Positions 18,684 to 27,140 of a DNA stretch of 64,000 nt are shown piece by piece. Location: NCBI GenBank assembly GCA_016185425.1, contig JACPNQ010000034.1, positions 124,001 to 188,000 on the forward strand, read 5' to 3'. The stretch comes from Acidobacteriota bacterium (GTDB taxonomy: Bacteria; Acidobacteriota; Terriglobia; Bryobacterales; Bryobacteraceae). Under the pieces are notes generated by a model that was given only the letters and a program-made list of their open reading frames with translations, searched no databases and was not told the DNA's origin. The position numbers and the translations under genes were made by a program. Within the stretch, counting starts at the first letter, position 1. Each line of letters begins with the position of its first letter.

Positions 18684-18743
18684 GTATACTTTGTTACCCC
18701 TCTTAACTCGTAACAGGATTTGCGCGTGCCGCGTCCAACAGGC

Positions 18744-19181
18744 ATGCCTAACAAGATTCTAACGATCACATTATTAACAGGGCTAAGCGCATTCGCGCAG
18801 TGGGGCGGCGGATCCCAGACGCGAAACGCAAACATTCGAGGCGGAGGCGGCGACGGCAAGTGCACGATCGAGGTTGAGGTCGATGGCGCGGCCGAGGTGG
18901 AAATCTACGGCACGCAGGCGCGTTTGCGCACACTTTCCGGCCGGCGCGCCACTTGGCGCCGATTCGAGTGCAACCAACCAATGCCCGCAAGACCGTATGA
19001 CTTCCGCTTCAGCGGCGTCGACGGCCGTGGCCGGCAGGACCTGGTAAGAAGCCCTGACGGCGGCGGGCCGGCGGTGATCAGAATCGAAGACCGCGACGGC
19101 GGCCGCGAAGGCTACACCTTCGACATCAAATGGCGGGGCGGCAGCGACTCCGGATACTACGACCGGCGCCGCCGTTACTGA
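18744..19181 (+). CDS. Secreted hypothetical protein
   Basis: A 145-residue protein from ATG 18744, chosen because MPNKILTITLLTGLSAFAQW is a clear Sec signal peptide; an in-frame TTG at 18720 preceded by an AGGA is an alternative. The mature domain has KCTIEVEVDGAAEVEIYG and several Gly/Arg-rich stretches ending in YYDRRRRY, suggesting a small beta-rich extracytoplasmic protein. I do not recognise the family. Its stop codon overlaps the end of the convergent amidohydrolase gene by 7 nt. Confidence 0.65.
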   Translation: MPNKILTITLLTGLSAFAQWGGGSQTRNANIRGGGGDGKCTIEVEVDGAAEVEIYGTQARLRTLSGRRATWRRFECNQPMPARPYDFRFSGVDGRGRQDLVRSPDGGGPAVIRIEDRDGGREGYTFDIKWRGGSDSGYYDRRRRY

Positions 19182-20935
19182 TACAACCGCACGTTGTCGA
19201 TCTCTAACCATGCGCGATGCCCTCCCGGCCGCGCGATTTCAAATGTGAGCAAGCTCAACCGGCTGGTGTCGACTTTCGGATCGAACGGGATCCGGACGAC
19301 GGCCCAGCCGGAACTTGCTTCGAAGGCCGTCTTCTGTGTCTGTACGCGAAAGTTATAAGAGCCTTCTCCACGGACTTCGAACTCTACGCCTTTGAACTCG
19401 TGCGCGTCCATTGGCTCCACCGCGCCGCGAGTCAGCGGCAAATTCATTCGTGCATACGGACTCGACGAATCCGAGAAGTGCGCGTGAATCGCCAGCGCAT
19501 GATTGTTATTGCCGCGGTCGACAAGCTGATAAATCATCCCCGTGCGGTCGTGCCCGGTATCGGTCGAATTCACCCAGCGAGTATCTAATCTGCTCCGGCC
19601 ATTCGGCGCCTCAAAATCATCGAGCAACGCGCGCGCCGGTTTGGCCGGAGCCGGTGTCGGACCATTCGCGCGAATAGCCTCTGACAGGCTGCCCAGGTCG
19701 ACAACGCGGCCCGACTGAATGACCGTTTCAATCCGGTCGATCGTGTGGATGTCCTGGTCCGGCCGCCCGTCGATGATAACCACATCGGCGATTTTGCCTT
19801 CGGCCAAAACGCCGCGTTCCGGCGAACGCACTACCGTCGCGGCATTGACCGTCGCGGCTTTCAACGCCTCCAGCGGCCCGAGCCCCGCGCCGGCGAGAAG
19901 CTTGATCTCGCGCAGCGAGGCCCAACCGTGATGTGTGCCGGCGATGCCGGCATCGGTGCCCGAAACGATAACAATGCCCGCATGGTGCAGCGCCGCTACG
20001 TTCTGTTTAAGCAGCTCGTATTTGCGAATGCGCTGCGCGCCCGGCGCCGCGAGCATCGGCCGGTTTTTCAAAGACGCCAAGGCCGCCGGCTCGAGCAGTT
20101 GCTCCAGCAGCGGCTCATTGATGTATCCCGCGCGGGGCTCATAAACAGTTGCCGTCGGCCCATACGCGACGTTGTTCGCCTTCATCAGCCGGATCAACTC
20201 GTCGTCCACAGGCTGATCCTGAATGCCATGCATGATCGCATCCACGCCGGCCCGCGCGGCAATCTTGCCCTTTGCGAGCGTGACGGTGTGTGTCAGCACG
20301 GGCAGTCCCGCTTTGTGTGCGTCCTCCACGATCGCCTTTAGCGTCTCTTCCTCCATGCTTGTCATATCCGGCGCCGCCGCATAGCGCCAACCGTCCGTGA
20401 ACACTTTAATGACGTCCGGTTTGTACGGCAGCACACGCGCCATCGCGGCGTGCGCCTGGCGCGGCGTCAGCACTTCCTGCGTGAACAAATCGCCGCGTCC
20501 GCCCTCCACTCCGTGCCCGCCCGGCGTGCTGAACCGGACCGCGAAGTGGACCTTTGGCCCGCGCCACTCGCCGGTCGCGAGCAACCGGCGAACCGGCTCA
20601 TACGTCTCCGGGTACGTTCCGAAATCGGCCAGCGACGTGATACCGGCGCGAAGATACGCCTTCAAGTTTTTGCCCCAGTCCTGCGGTGAGCCCCCGACCG
20701 TCGCATACGGCACGTGCGTGTGCAGGTCGAACAGGCCTGGCAGAACCGTTTTGCCAGTCGCGTCGATCACCTGAGTCCCGGCCGGCGCCGTGAGTCCCTG
20801 GCCGACGGCCTTAATACGATCGCCTTCGATCAGGACGTCCGCCGGCCGCACTGAGCCGTCGAAGATCCTGCCGCCGCGAATAAGGATTGGCTGCGCCGCT
20901 GCCGATAAGCAAAGAAGAACCAGAAAGAGCTTCAC
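19175..20935 (-). CDS. Secreted amidohydrolase with C-terminal CIA30-like domain
   Basis: A 586-residue protein with an N-terminal Sec signal (MKLFLVLLCLSAAAQ). Residues ~18-400 form an imidazolonepropionase-like amidohydrolase: LPGLFDLHTHVPYAT carries the metal-binding HxH, then VLTHTVTLAKGK and VSGTDAGIAGTHHGW supply the later His/Asp ligands. From about residue 430 a beta-rich tail (LLDDFEAPNGRSRLDTRW to GHRAWLEIDNVRLY) resembles the CIA30/NADH:ubiquinone oxidoreductase intermediate-associated domain, which is a carbohydrate-binding-like jelly roll. The combination suggests an exported metal-dependent hydrolase acting on a cyclic amide or dipeptide-like substrate. Substrate is not deducible. 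Confidence 0.88.
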   Translation of the reverse strand: MKLFLVLLCLSAAAQPILIRGGRIFDGSVRPADVLIEGDRIKAVGQGLTAPAGTQVIDATGKTVLPGLFDLHTHVPYATVGGSPQDWGKNLKAYLRAGITSLADFGTYPETYEPVRRLLATGEWRGPKVHFAVRFSTPGGHGVEGGRGDLFTQEVLTPRQAHAAMARVLPYKPDVIKVFTDGWRYAAAPDMTSMEEETLKAIVEDAHKAGLPVLTHTVTLAKGKIAARAGVDAIMHGIQDQPVDDELIRLMKANNVAYGPTATVYEPRAGYINEPLLEQLLEPAALASLKNRPMLAAPGAQRIRKYELLKQNVAALHHAGIVIVSGTDAGIAGTHHGWASLREIKLLAGAGLGPLEALKAATVNAATVVRSPERGVLAEGKIADVVIIDGRPDQDIHTIDRIETVIQSGRVVDLGSLSEAIRANGPTPAPAKPARALLDDFEAPNGRSRLDTRWVNSTDTGHDRTGMIYQLVDRGNNNHALAIHAHFSDSSSPYARMNLPLTRGAVEPMDAHEFKGVEFEVRGEGSYNFRVQTQKTAFEASSGWAVVRIPFDPKVDTSRLSLLTFEIARPGGHRAWLEIDNVRLYQ

Positions 20936-20962
20936 TTCCTACAGATACACTGATAGAAGGCG

Positions 20963-22099
20963 ATGAATCCACCGTTTTCCCGCTACCTCCCCGAAATCTT
21001 CGGCATCTGCCTGGTGCTGATCTGCCATCGCGTGCTGTTGCGCTGGTCGGAGCGCCCGTCCGTGCGCACCTGGATTCGGATCAGCGGCGTCATTTCCGTG
21101 GCGGCGCTGTTGCTCAACCTGCCGTTCGTCTGGCGATTCGTGCCGCCCGGGCCCGCACTCAACTGGGCGCGAGGCGCGGCGATCTTGTGGGCGATTGGCG
21201 TATGCGGCACTACCGCCGCCTTGGCGCTCTCGCGGCGAATGCGCCGAGCCGAGCCGCCGGCCGATCTCGGACGGCGCGGCCTGCTGCAGGCGGCGCAGGC
21301 CGCCGTTGTCGCGGCGCCTGCCCTGGCGCTCGGATACGGCACCCTGTATGAGCGGCGGCGTCTGACTCCGCTGGAAGTGAACCTGTCGATCCCCGGTTTG
21401 CCGAAAGACCTCGACGGTTTGCGCATCGCGCAGTTGAGCGACATACACATGAGCAGTTTCCTTTCCGCCGAGGATCTCTCCGCGGCCGTCGATATGGCGA
21501 ACGGGTTTCGACCGCATCTTGCGGTAGTGACCGGCGACCTGATCACACGCGACGGCGATCCGCTCGATGCCTGCCTGCGTGAGTTGCGGCGGCTGAAGGC
21601 AGACTCCGGCCTCTATGGCTGCCTGGGCAACCATGAGATCTACGCCGGCTGCGAGGACTATACGGCCGGGCAGGCGGCGAAGTTCGGACTCAAGTTTTTG
21701 CGCGGCGAAGCGCGGACGCTGCGCTTCGGCCAGGCGCGGTTACGGCTAGCCGGCGTCGACTATCAAAAGATGCACAGCCCCTATCTGATCGGCGCCCAGG
21801 CGTTGCAGGAACCGGGCGCGTTTCAGTTGTTGCTGTCGCACAACCCCGATGTTTTCGACACGGCCGTGTCACAAGGCTGGAACCTGACGCTCGCCGGTCA
21901 CACACACGGCGGTCAAGTCACGGTAGAGTATCTGAATCAGCACTTAAATTTTGCCCGGTTCTTTACTCCATACGTGTACGGACATTACGAGAAAGAGAAT
22001 TCGCATATCTTTGTGACGCGCGGAATAGGCACCGTTGGTGTGCCTGTCCGGATTGGCGCGGCGCCGGAGGTTGCGTTGGTCCGCCTGTGCGCTATTTGA
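20963..22099 (+). CDS. Membrane-anchored metallophosphoesterase (YkuE-like)
   Basis: A 378-residue protein from ATG 20963. The first ~125 residues hold three or four hydrophobic helices, followed by a twin-Arg-like GRRGLLQAAQAAVVAAPALA stretch. The calcineurin-like core then shows all metal motifs: IAQLSDIHMSS, VVTGDLITRDGD, GCLGNHEIYAG, LLSHNPDVF and LTLAGHTHGGQ. Relatives include YkuE/YaeI-type phosphodiesterases, so a role in envelope lipid or nucleotide turnover is plausible. The last 13 nt overlap the start of a second, soluble metallophosphoesterase gene. Confidence 0.9.
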   Translation: MNPPFSRYLPEIFGICLVLICHRVLLRWSERPSVRTWIRISGVISVAALLLNLPFVWRFVPPGPALNWARGAAILWAIGVCGTTAALALSRRMRRAEPPADLGRRGLLQAAQAAVVAAPALALGYGTLYERRRLTPLEVNLSIPGLPKDLDGLRIAQLSDIHMSSFLSAEDLSAAVDMANGFRPHLAVVTGDLITRDGDPLDACLRELRRLKADSGLYGCLGNHEIYAGCEDYTAGQAAKFGLKFLRGEARTLRFGQARLRLAGVDYQKMHSPYLIGAQALQEPGAFQLLLSHNPDVFDTAVSQGWNLTLAGHTHGGQVTVEYLNQHLNFARFFTPYVYGHYEKENSHIFVTRGIGTVGVPVRIGAAPEVALVRLCAI

Positions 22100-22830
22100 T
22101 CGTAAGCGATATCCATGCCAATTTAGAGGGCCTGCAAGCCGTGCTTACGGCGAACGAAGGCCTTTACGACCAGATCCTCTGCTGCGGAGATTTTGTCGAC
22201 TACTGCGCGAGCCCGAACGAGATCTGCGACTGGGCCCGTGAGCACTGCCAGGTGGTCATTCGCGGCAACCACGATAAAGCCTGCTGCGGCCTGGACGACA
22301 CCGATGACTACAACCCCCTGGCGCAGGCGGCGGTGCAGTGGACCATGGGCCAGTTGACGCCTGACAATCTGGAGTGGCTCCGGCAGCTCCCGCAAGGGCC
22401 AGTGTGGATTGAAGACAAGTTTCAGTTAGTGCATGGCTCTCCTTATGACGAGGACGAGTACCTGCTCGATGTGCAGGAAATCATCCGGGCGCGGCAAGTG
22501 ATGCAGTCGCCGCTGGTATTCTTCGGACATACCCATCTGCAGTGCGCCATCCGCTTCCATGAGGACCAGGGCATGATGCTGCCGACAGTTGGAACCGAGG
22601 AGGAGACATCGCTGATTGAGCTGGAAGAAGGCGACTACTACCTCATCAATCCAGGCTCCGTCGGTCAGCCGCGCGACCGCGACTGGCGGGCGTCGTGCGC
22701 GCTCTATGACAGCACGGAAAACCGCATATTGCTACGGCGCATTCCTTACGATCTGAACGGCGCGCAGCAGCACATTCGCGAATCGGGCTTACCCCCGATG
22801 CTCGCCGAGCGGCTGGCTCGCGGGCAGTAG
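22087..22830 (+). CDS. Cytosolic metallophosphoesterase (YfcE-like)
   Basis: A 247-residue protein starting at GTG 22087, inside the end of the previous gene. The motifs are MRYLIVSDIHANLEGLQAVL, CCGDFVDYC, VIRGNHDKACCG, VFFGHTHLQCA and LINPGSVGQPRDRD, the YfcE/DNA-repair-exonuclease-like metallophosphoesterase pattern with a complete set of metal ligands. No signal peptide is present. Translational coupling with the membrane-bound relative suggests a joint or sequential phosphodiester-cleaving role, but the substrate is unknown. The last 42 nt overlap the 3' end of the convergent uvrC. Confidence 0.88.
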   Translation: MRYLIVSDIHANLEGLQAVLTANEGLYDQILCCGDFVDYCASPNEICDWAREHCQVVIRGNHDKACCGLDDTDDYNPLAQAAVQWTMGQLTPDNLEWLRQLPQGPVWIEDKFQLVHGSPYDEDEYLLDVQEIIRARQVMQSPLVFFGHTHLQCAIRFHEDQGMMLPTVGTEEETSLIELEEGDYYLINPGSVGQPRDRDWRASCALYDSTENRILLRRIPYDLNGAQQHIRESGLPPMLAERLARGQ

Positions 22831-24627
22831 CGCCACGGTTTCGAAGTGTTGACGGATTCGTTGCGCGGCTACCGGGCCGACTTCGCGAACGAGGTCCGCT
22901 TCGCTGGCCGTTCGAACGCGCTCCACGCTACCGAGCGTCTTGAGCAGCTTTTCGACCGTTTTCGGCCCGATCCCACCGATTTCCAACAGTTCTGAGCGCA
23001 GGCGGCTGGCGTCGCGCCGGCTTCTGTGAAAGGTGACAGCGAAGCGATGCGCCTCGTCGCGAACCGTTTGCACGAGATGCAGAACCGGATTGAAGCGGTC
23101 CAGCACGATCGGTTCCTCCTCGCTGCCGTAGACGTAGATCCACTCTTCGCGTTTGGCGATCGACGCGAGCGGCTGATCGGTAATGCCGATCGCTTCGAGC
23201 GCCGCCGCGGCAGCGTGCAACTGGCCGAGTCCACCGTCGATTAACACCAGGCCCGGCATCTTGCCGCCCTCTTCCTGAATCCGGCTGTAGCGGCGCGTGA
23301 CCACCTCGCGCATGGAAGCGAAATCGTCGTTGCCTTCGACGGTCTTGATGATGAATTTGCGATAGTCCGACTTCTTCATGCGGCCGTCTTCCCAGACGAC
23401 CATGCTGGCGACCTTGTCCGTGCCCTGCACGTGCGAGATGTCGAAGCACTCGATGCGCGCCGGATTGAGCGGAACGCCGGTGGCGTCCTCAAACGCGTCC
23501 AGGATCGCCTTCGACGACGGCTTCAGCACGCGGAATCGCGCGTCGAAGCAGTGCTTGGCGTTCGTCCCGGCGAGATCGTAAAGCGCCTTCTTTTGCCCGC
23601 GTTGCGGCGTATGGATTTCGACTTTGCGTCCGCGCTTTTCGGTGAGCAACTCTTCCAGCGCTTCGCGGTCTTCGAAGTCGGCCGGCACGTGGATGATCGC
23701 CGGTACGTATGTCTGGTCCAGATAGACCTGCTTGATGAGCGCGGCCATAAACTCGGACGGATGGAAGGCGAATTGATCCTCCCAATAAAACTCGCGGCGG
23801 TCGACGATGCGGCCGTTGCGCAGGTGAAACAGGTTGACCGCCAGCAGCGGCGGCTCGGCGTAATAGGCGTAGATGTCTACGTCGTCGCCGGAGACAGCGG
23901 CCATCTTCTGGCGGTCATCGAGCTCATCGACAGTCTGGATGATGTCACGCAGCGACGCGGCTTCTTCGAAGCGTAGATCTTCGGACGCGGCCTCCATGCG
24001 CTGGCGGAGATCCTTCGAAAGATCCTTTAAGCGGCCTTCTAGAAACATGCGCACATTGCGAACGGCGGCGGCGTACTCGAAATCCGTCGTGAGGCCAGCG
24101 GCGCATGGGCCGAGGCAGCGGTGGATGTGGTACTGCAGACACGGATTGGGGTGCAGCCTGGTAAGGTCGACTTTGCAGGACGGCACCTTGAAGTGCCGAT
24201 GAATGAAATCGACCACGCGGTGGGCGAGATTGCCCGGAAAGTACGGACCGTAGTAGCTGCCGCCGTCTTTGCGCAATCGGCGAGTAACGAAGACGCGCGG
24301 GTATTTTTCGGCGGTCACCTTGATGTACGGATACGTCTTGTCGTCGCGTAGCAGAATGTTGAATCGCGGTTTGTACTGCTTGATAAGCGAATTTTCGAGC
24401 GCGAGTGCTTCCTTCTCGTTGTCGACGACGATGTAATCGATGTCGCGGGCCTCGCCGATGAGCGTGCCGGTTTTGGAGTCGGAAAGGCTGTCGTCCGAGA
24501 AATAGTTGCGCACACGCGCGCGAAGAATTTTCGCCTTGCCAACGTAGAGAACCGCGCCGTGAACATCCTTGTAGAGATACACGCCGGGCAAGAGCGGGAG
24601 CAGGGCGACTTTATCTTTTAGGTCCAT
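22789..24627 (-). CDS. uvrC: Excinuclease ABC subunit C
   Basis: A 612-residue UvrC. The GIY-YIG nuclease is at the N-terminus (LPGVYLYKDVHGAVLYVGKA). A cysteine cluster follows (C in FKVPSCK, CLQYHIHRCLGPC), as in Fe-S-type UvrC. The UVR motif is FEEAASLRDII, and the RNase H-like 5'-incision domain starts at IECFDISHVQGTDKVASMVV. Tandem HhH motifs close the protein (IGGIGPKTVEKLLKTLG). It makes both incisions around bulky lesions bound by UvrB. The ATG at 24627 is 28 nt from the divergent TPR gene. The 3' end overlaps the metallophosphoesterase gene by 42 nt. Confidence 0.96.
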   Translation of the reverse strand: MDLKDKVALLPLLPGVYLYKDVHGAVLYVGKAKILRARVRNYFSDDSLSDSKTGTLIGEARDIDYIVVDNEKEALALENSLIKQYKPRFNILLRDDKTYPYIKVTAEKYPRVFVTRRLRKDGGSYYGPYFPGNLAHRVVDFIHRHFKVPSCKVDLTRLHPNPCLQYHIHRCLGPCAAGLTTDFEYAAAVRNVRMFLEGRLKDLSKDLRQRMEAASEDLRFEEAASLRDIIQTVDELDDRQKMAAVSGDDVDIYAYYAEPPLLAVNLFHLRNGRIVDRREFYWEDQFAFHPSEFMAALIKQVYLDQTYVPAIIHVPADFEDREALEELLTEKRGRKVEIHTPQRGQKKALYDLAGTNAKHCFDARFRVLKPSSKAILDAFEDATGVPLNPARIECFDISHVQGTDKVASMVVWEDGRMKKSDYRKFIIKTVEGNDDFASMREVVTRRYSRIQEEGGKMPGLVLIDGGLGQLHAAAAALEAIGITDQPLASIAKREEWIYVYGSEEEPIVLDRFNPVLHLVQTVRDEAHRFAVTFHRSRRDASRLRSELLEIGGIGPKTVEKLLKTLGSVERVRTASEADLVREVGPVAAQRIRQHFETVALLPASQPLGEHRG

Positions 24628-24655
24628 AAACGCTGGCGGGCGCTATACTTCCATT

Positions 24656-25033
24656 GTGGCACGCCGCCTGCTCCTTTCCTCGATTTTGAGCCTGTTTACG
24701 CTGGTTGCGCAGAAGCCGCCGGCGACGGCTCAAGAGCCGCCGGAGGAAGATTCGACATTAGTGGAACCCAAGGAGTACACCTTCAATCCGCTGCAGGCGG
24801 AGAAAGAAGTACGCACCGGCAATTTCTACGCCAAGAAGGGCAACTTCAAGGCGGCGGCGACCCGTTACCGGGAGGCCACGAAGTGGAATCCGGGGCTGGC
24901 GGACGCGTGGCTGCGTCTGGGCGAAGCCCTGGAAAAGCGCAAGGACATGAAAGGCGCCAAGGAGGCTTATGCGAAGTACCTCGAACTGGCGCCGGACGCG
25001 AAGAACGTGGAATCGATCAAGAAAAAACTCTAG
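24656..25033 (+). CDS. Small exported TPR protein
   Basis: A 125-residue protein with a GTG start at 24656 and a signal peptide (MARRLLLSSILSLFTLVAQ). Residues ~45-115 carry two TPR helices pairs: AEKEVRTGNFYAKKGNFKAA, then PGLADAWLRLGEALEKRKD and AKEAYAKYLELAPD. It is likely a periplasmic scaffold, possibly a BamD-like or polymer-export accessory, but nothing adjacent specifies the partner. The stop codon overlaps the end of the convergent HU-TIR gene by 4 nt. Confidence 0.85.
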   Translation: MARRLLLSSILSLFTLVAQKPPATAQEPPEEDSTLVEPKEYTFNPLQAEKEVRTGNFYAKKGNFKAAATRYREATKWNPGLADAWLRLGEALEKRKDMKGAKEAYAKYLELAPDAKNVESIKKKL

Positions 25034-25566
25034 CGCCGGAGCATGGCCGCGGCCATGCGCTCCAGGCCCGCGTCGAAGTCTGGAAAGAGATCGACGTATT
25101 GAATCTGGTCGCGGATCTGGCGCGGAACCAGGCAATCGTCCAGACGCACGGGCACGATAAAGATACCATCGAGCGGCTGATTGAGAGCGCAGTCGAGCGC
25201 GTAGCGGAGCTCGGCGTGGAACGTGCCCCGCTTTTCGCTGGACAGCTTGGAAAAGCAGGGCACGAAGAAGTCCGAGTTGCGGATGGCGCGTTCGATAGCG
25301 CGCGGCCAATTCTGGCCGGGCAGCAGCTTGCGGCGATCCATCCAGGGTTCAAAGCCTTTGACGGCGAGGGCCTCGTAGAGGCGGTCGACTTTGGCGGCGT
25401 CCTCGGCGGCGTAGGCGAGGAAGACACGGCGGCGCGTGTCAGCCACGAATTGAAATTCTCCTCCGTCGGCGCGGAAGGTGCCGAGGCCATCGATTTCGAC
25501 GCGGCGGCCTTCGGTGAGACACTGGCGCAGGATTCGGGCCAGTTCATCCATGGTGGCGCGGTTCAC
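25030..25566 (-). CDS. HU-like / TIR domain fusion protein
   Basis: A 178-residue protein with GTG start 25566 overlapping the previous stop by 4 nt; ATG at codon 6 is an alternative. Residues ~6-41 (MDELARILRQCLTEGRRVEI, then DGLGTF) look like the helix plus 'GLGTF' hairpin of HU/IHF-family DNA-binding proteins. Residues ~47-175 form a TIR domain: RRVFLAYAAEDAAKVDRLYE (strand A/helix A), WMDRRKLLPGQNW (BB loop), RAIRNSDFFVPCFS and TFHAELRYALD. E119 in HAEL sits where catalytic NADase TIRs carry their glutamate. By family knowledge TIRs often cleave NAD+ or make cyclic-ADPR signals. Linking one to an HU-type element suggests DNA- or nucleoid-linked sensing, but no function is proven. Confidence 0.82.
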   Translation of the reverse strand: MNRATMDELARILRQCLTEGRRVEIDGLGTFRADGGEFQFVADTRRRVFLAYAAEDAAKVDRLYEALAVKGFEPWMDRRKLLPGQNWPRAIERAIRNSDFFVPCFSKLSSEKRGTFHAELRYALDCALNQPLDGIFIVPVRLDDCLVPRQIRDQIQYVDLFPDFDAGLERMAAAMLRR

Positions 25567-25769
25567 AGCTTTCCCTTTCCCGATTTCGAGAAGTCGAAGT
25601 GTTCCCGATCGCCGGGCGGAAATGTACCGAGGCCCGGAATAGCCGCGGACTGTCCGCGGCGGAGGCGAGAGACAATTTGCGCGACGATATGGTCGAGCTG
25701 ATCGGCCGCGGCGGCGGGCGTAACGCCGGTTGCGCGGGCCAGGCGGCGGATGAGTGCAGACTGTTTCAT
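25563..25769 (-). CDS. Short HU/IHF-like DNA-binding protein paired with HU-TIR
   Basis: A 68-residue protein from ATG 25769. LIRRLARATGVTPAAAADQL and DHIVAQIVSRLRRGQSAAI give the two N-terminal dimerisation helices of HU/IHF, followed by PGLGTF, the conserved turn into the beta sheet. After this the protein ends with a short charged tail (FDFSKSGKGKL) and lacks the long DNA-clasping arms of a normal ~90-residue HU. It may therefore dimerise with HU-type partners, including the HU-like element of the TIR protein encoded immediately downstream and coupled by a 4-nt overlap. Classical chromosomal HU genes are usually not arranged like this. Confidence 0.8.
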   Translation of the reverse strand: MKQSALIRRLARATGVTPAAAADQLDHIVAQIVSRLRRGQSAAIPGLGTFPPGDREHFDFSKSGKGKL

Positions 25770-26157
25770 TGCATCTTCACTGTACGGCCCCCGATACTAG
25801 CAATCGCGAGGCCGCTGTCCGCGACGAACTACTCTAAGTGATTGATGCTGAGCAGGTTGTTGGCCAGAAAATAAATACAACTGTCGTGTGACTCTATGAG
25901 AGCGGAGGTGAGAATTCGGGGCGAGAATGCCTGTATCGGGGCCCGATGCCGTACGCCGAAAGCGCGGCGAGACCCGGTTATGGGGTTTGAATGGCCGACT
26001 CGACCGGCAGCGGGCGGCAAGCGAGGGCATCCGAAAAGGACGATGCCGGAATCGCCGTGCGCTTTCGGGTTCCGGCCGGTATGCGCCGGGCGGAAAACAA
26101 CGGCTGCCGGCCTTGCAAGCAGTGGAGACCGTTCGCGCCCCCGAGGAAAACGGGGTC
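25770..26157. other. 388-nt region without a supported gene
   Basis: Lies between the HU-like gene start and the end of the PfkB gene, both on the minus strand. The part next to the HU gene (about 25840-25890) is AT-richer and could hold its promoter. The remainder is GC-rich with short inverted segments (CCGGCAGC near 26007, GCTGCCGG near 26102) and no convincing frame on either strand. I could not identify an RNA gene. Confidence 0.4.
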
Positions 26158-27096
26158 TCAGGCGGAGATAATGCGCGTTTCGACGCGGGCGAACATCTTC
26201 TCGGTTTGGGAGAGCGTTGGGAAGGCGATGCCGGGCAGGGCGGCGGAGGCGGTGCCGCAGGCGACGCCCCAGCGGACCGCATCGTCGAAAGATTGGTTGT
26301 CCGCGAGTGCCCATACGAACGCCGCCGCGAGTGCGTCGCCGGCGCCGATCGGGCAGACCGCGTCGATGACGGGAGGAATCGCCTCCACAATACGAGTGCC
26401 GATCGCGCCGACGGCGCCCCGGCTGCCGAGCGACATGATGACGGATTCAGCGCCCATGGCGGCGATACGCTGGGCGGCCTCGCGGAAGTGCGCCTGCGTG
26501 ATGAGTGCGCGATTAAGCAGACGCTCGGCTTCCGCCTGGTTTGGCGCGACGGCGGTCGGCCCGGCTTCGAGGCCGTGGAGGAGCGCGTCTCCGTCGGTAT
26601 CGAGCAACGTCTTCACTTTGGCCTTTTGCGCCAGGTGGATCAGGCGCCCATAAAAATCCGCCGGCACACCGGGCGGCAGGCTGCCGCAGATCATCAGCCA
26701 GCCGGCGCCGTCGAGATTCTCGGCGACGGTCCTTTCGAAGCGGGCGAGCTCGGCGGCCTGGATATGGGGCCCGCGCTCGTTGAGCTTCACGGCCAATCCC
26801 TGTTTGTCGACGATAGTGAGGTTGCCGCGGATGCTGTGGCGGATTCGCACGAAGATGGTTGGAAAGCCGGAATCGGCGAGAAGCTCTTCGAATCGTTTTC
26901 CGGCTTTGCCTCCGGAGCAGGCGATGGCTTTGGTGGGGGCGTTGAAGGCGTGGAGGACGATAGAGGCGTTGATGCCACGGCCGCCGGGGGTTTCACCGGT
27001 GGAGAGAATATAGGCGCGATCCTCGAACACGAGCCGGTCGGCTTGAACATTGCGGTCGATGGCTGGGTTGAGTGTGAGCGTAAGAATCAAGCCCAT
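26158..27096 (-). CDS. PfkB-family sugar kinase, 1-phosphofructokinase/tagatose-6-phosphate kinase type
   Basis: A 312-residue kinase from ATG 27096 (MGLILTLTLNPAIDRNVQAD). NPAID at residues 10-14 and GGRGINASIVLHAF near 37-50 are marks of the FruK/LacC branch of PfkB. PIGAGDALAAAF (249-260) supplies the anion hole and catalytic Asp (GAGD, 251-254). It phosphorylates a sugar monophosphate at C1 or C6; which one cannot be told from sequence. The frame is open far upstream, but that stretch is antisense to the divergent EamA gene and is not coding. Confidence 0.9.
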   Translation of the reverse strand: MGLILTLTLNPAIDRNVQADRLVFEDRAYILSTGETPGGRGINASIVLHAFNAPTKAIACSGGKAGKRFEELLADSGFPTIFVRIRHSIRGNLTIVDKQGLAVKLNERGPHIQAAELARFERTVAENLDGAGWLMICGSLPPGVPADFYGRLIHLAQKAKVKTLLDTDGDALLHGLEAGPTAVAPNQAEAERLLNRALITQAHFREAAQRIAAMGAESVIMSLGSRGAVGAIGTRIVEAIPPVIDAVCPIGAGDALAAAFVWALADNQSFDDAVRWGVACGTASAALPGIAFPTLSQTEKMFARVETRIISA

Positions 27097-27140
27097 ATCA
27101 TAGCAACGGGCCGTTAAATCGGCGGATGCTACGATGACTA

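Noticed and set aside
25927-27117. 396-codon plus-strand open frame across the PfkB gene
   Set aside because: It is antisense to the kinase motifs NPAID, GGRGINAS and GAGD and has no recognisable feature.
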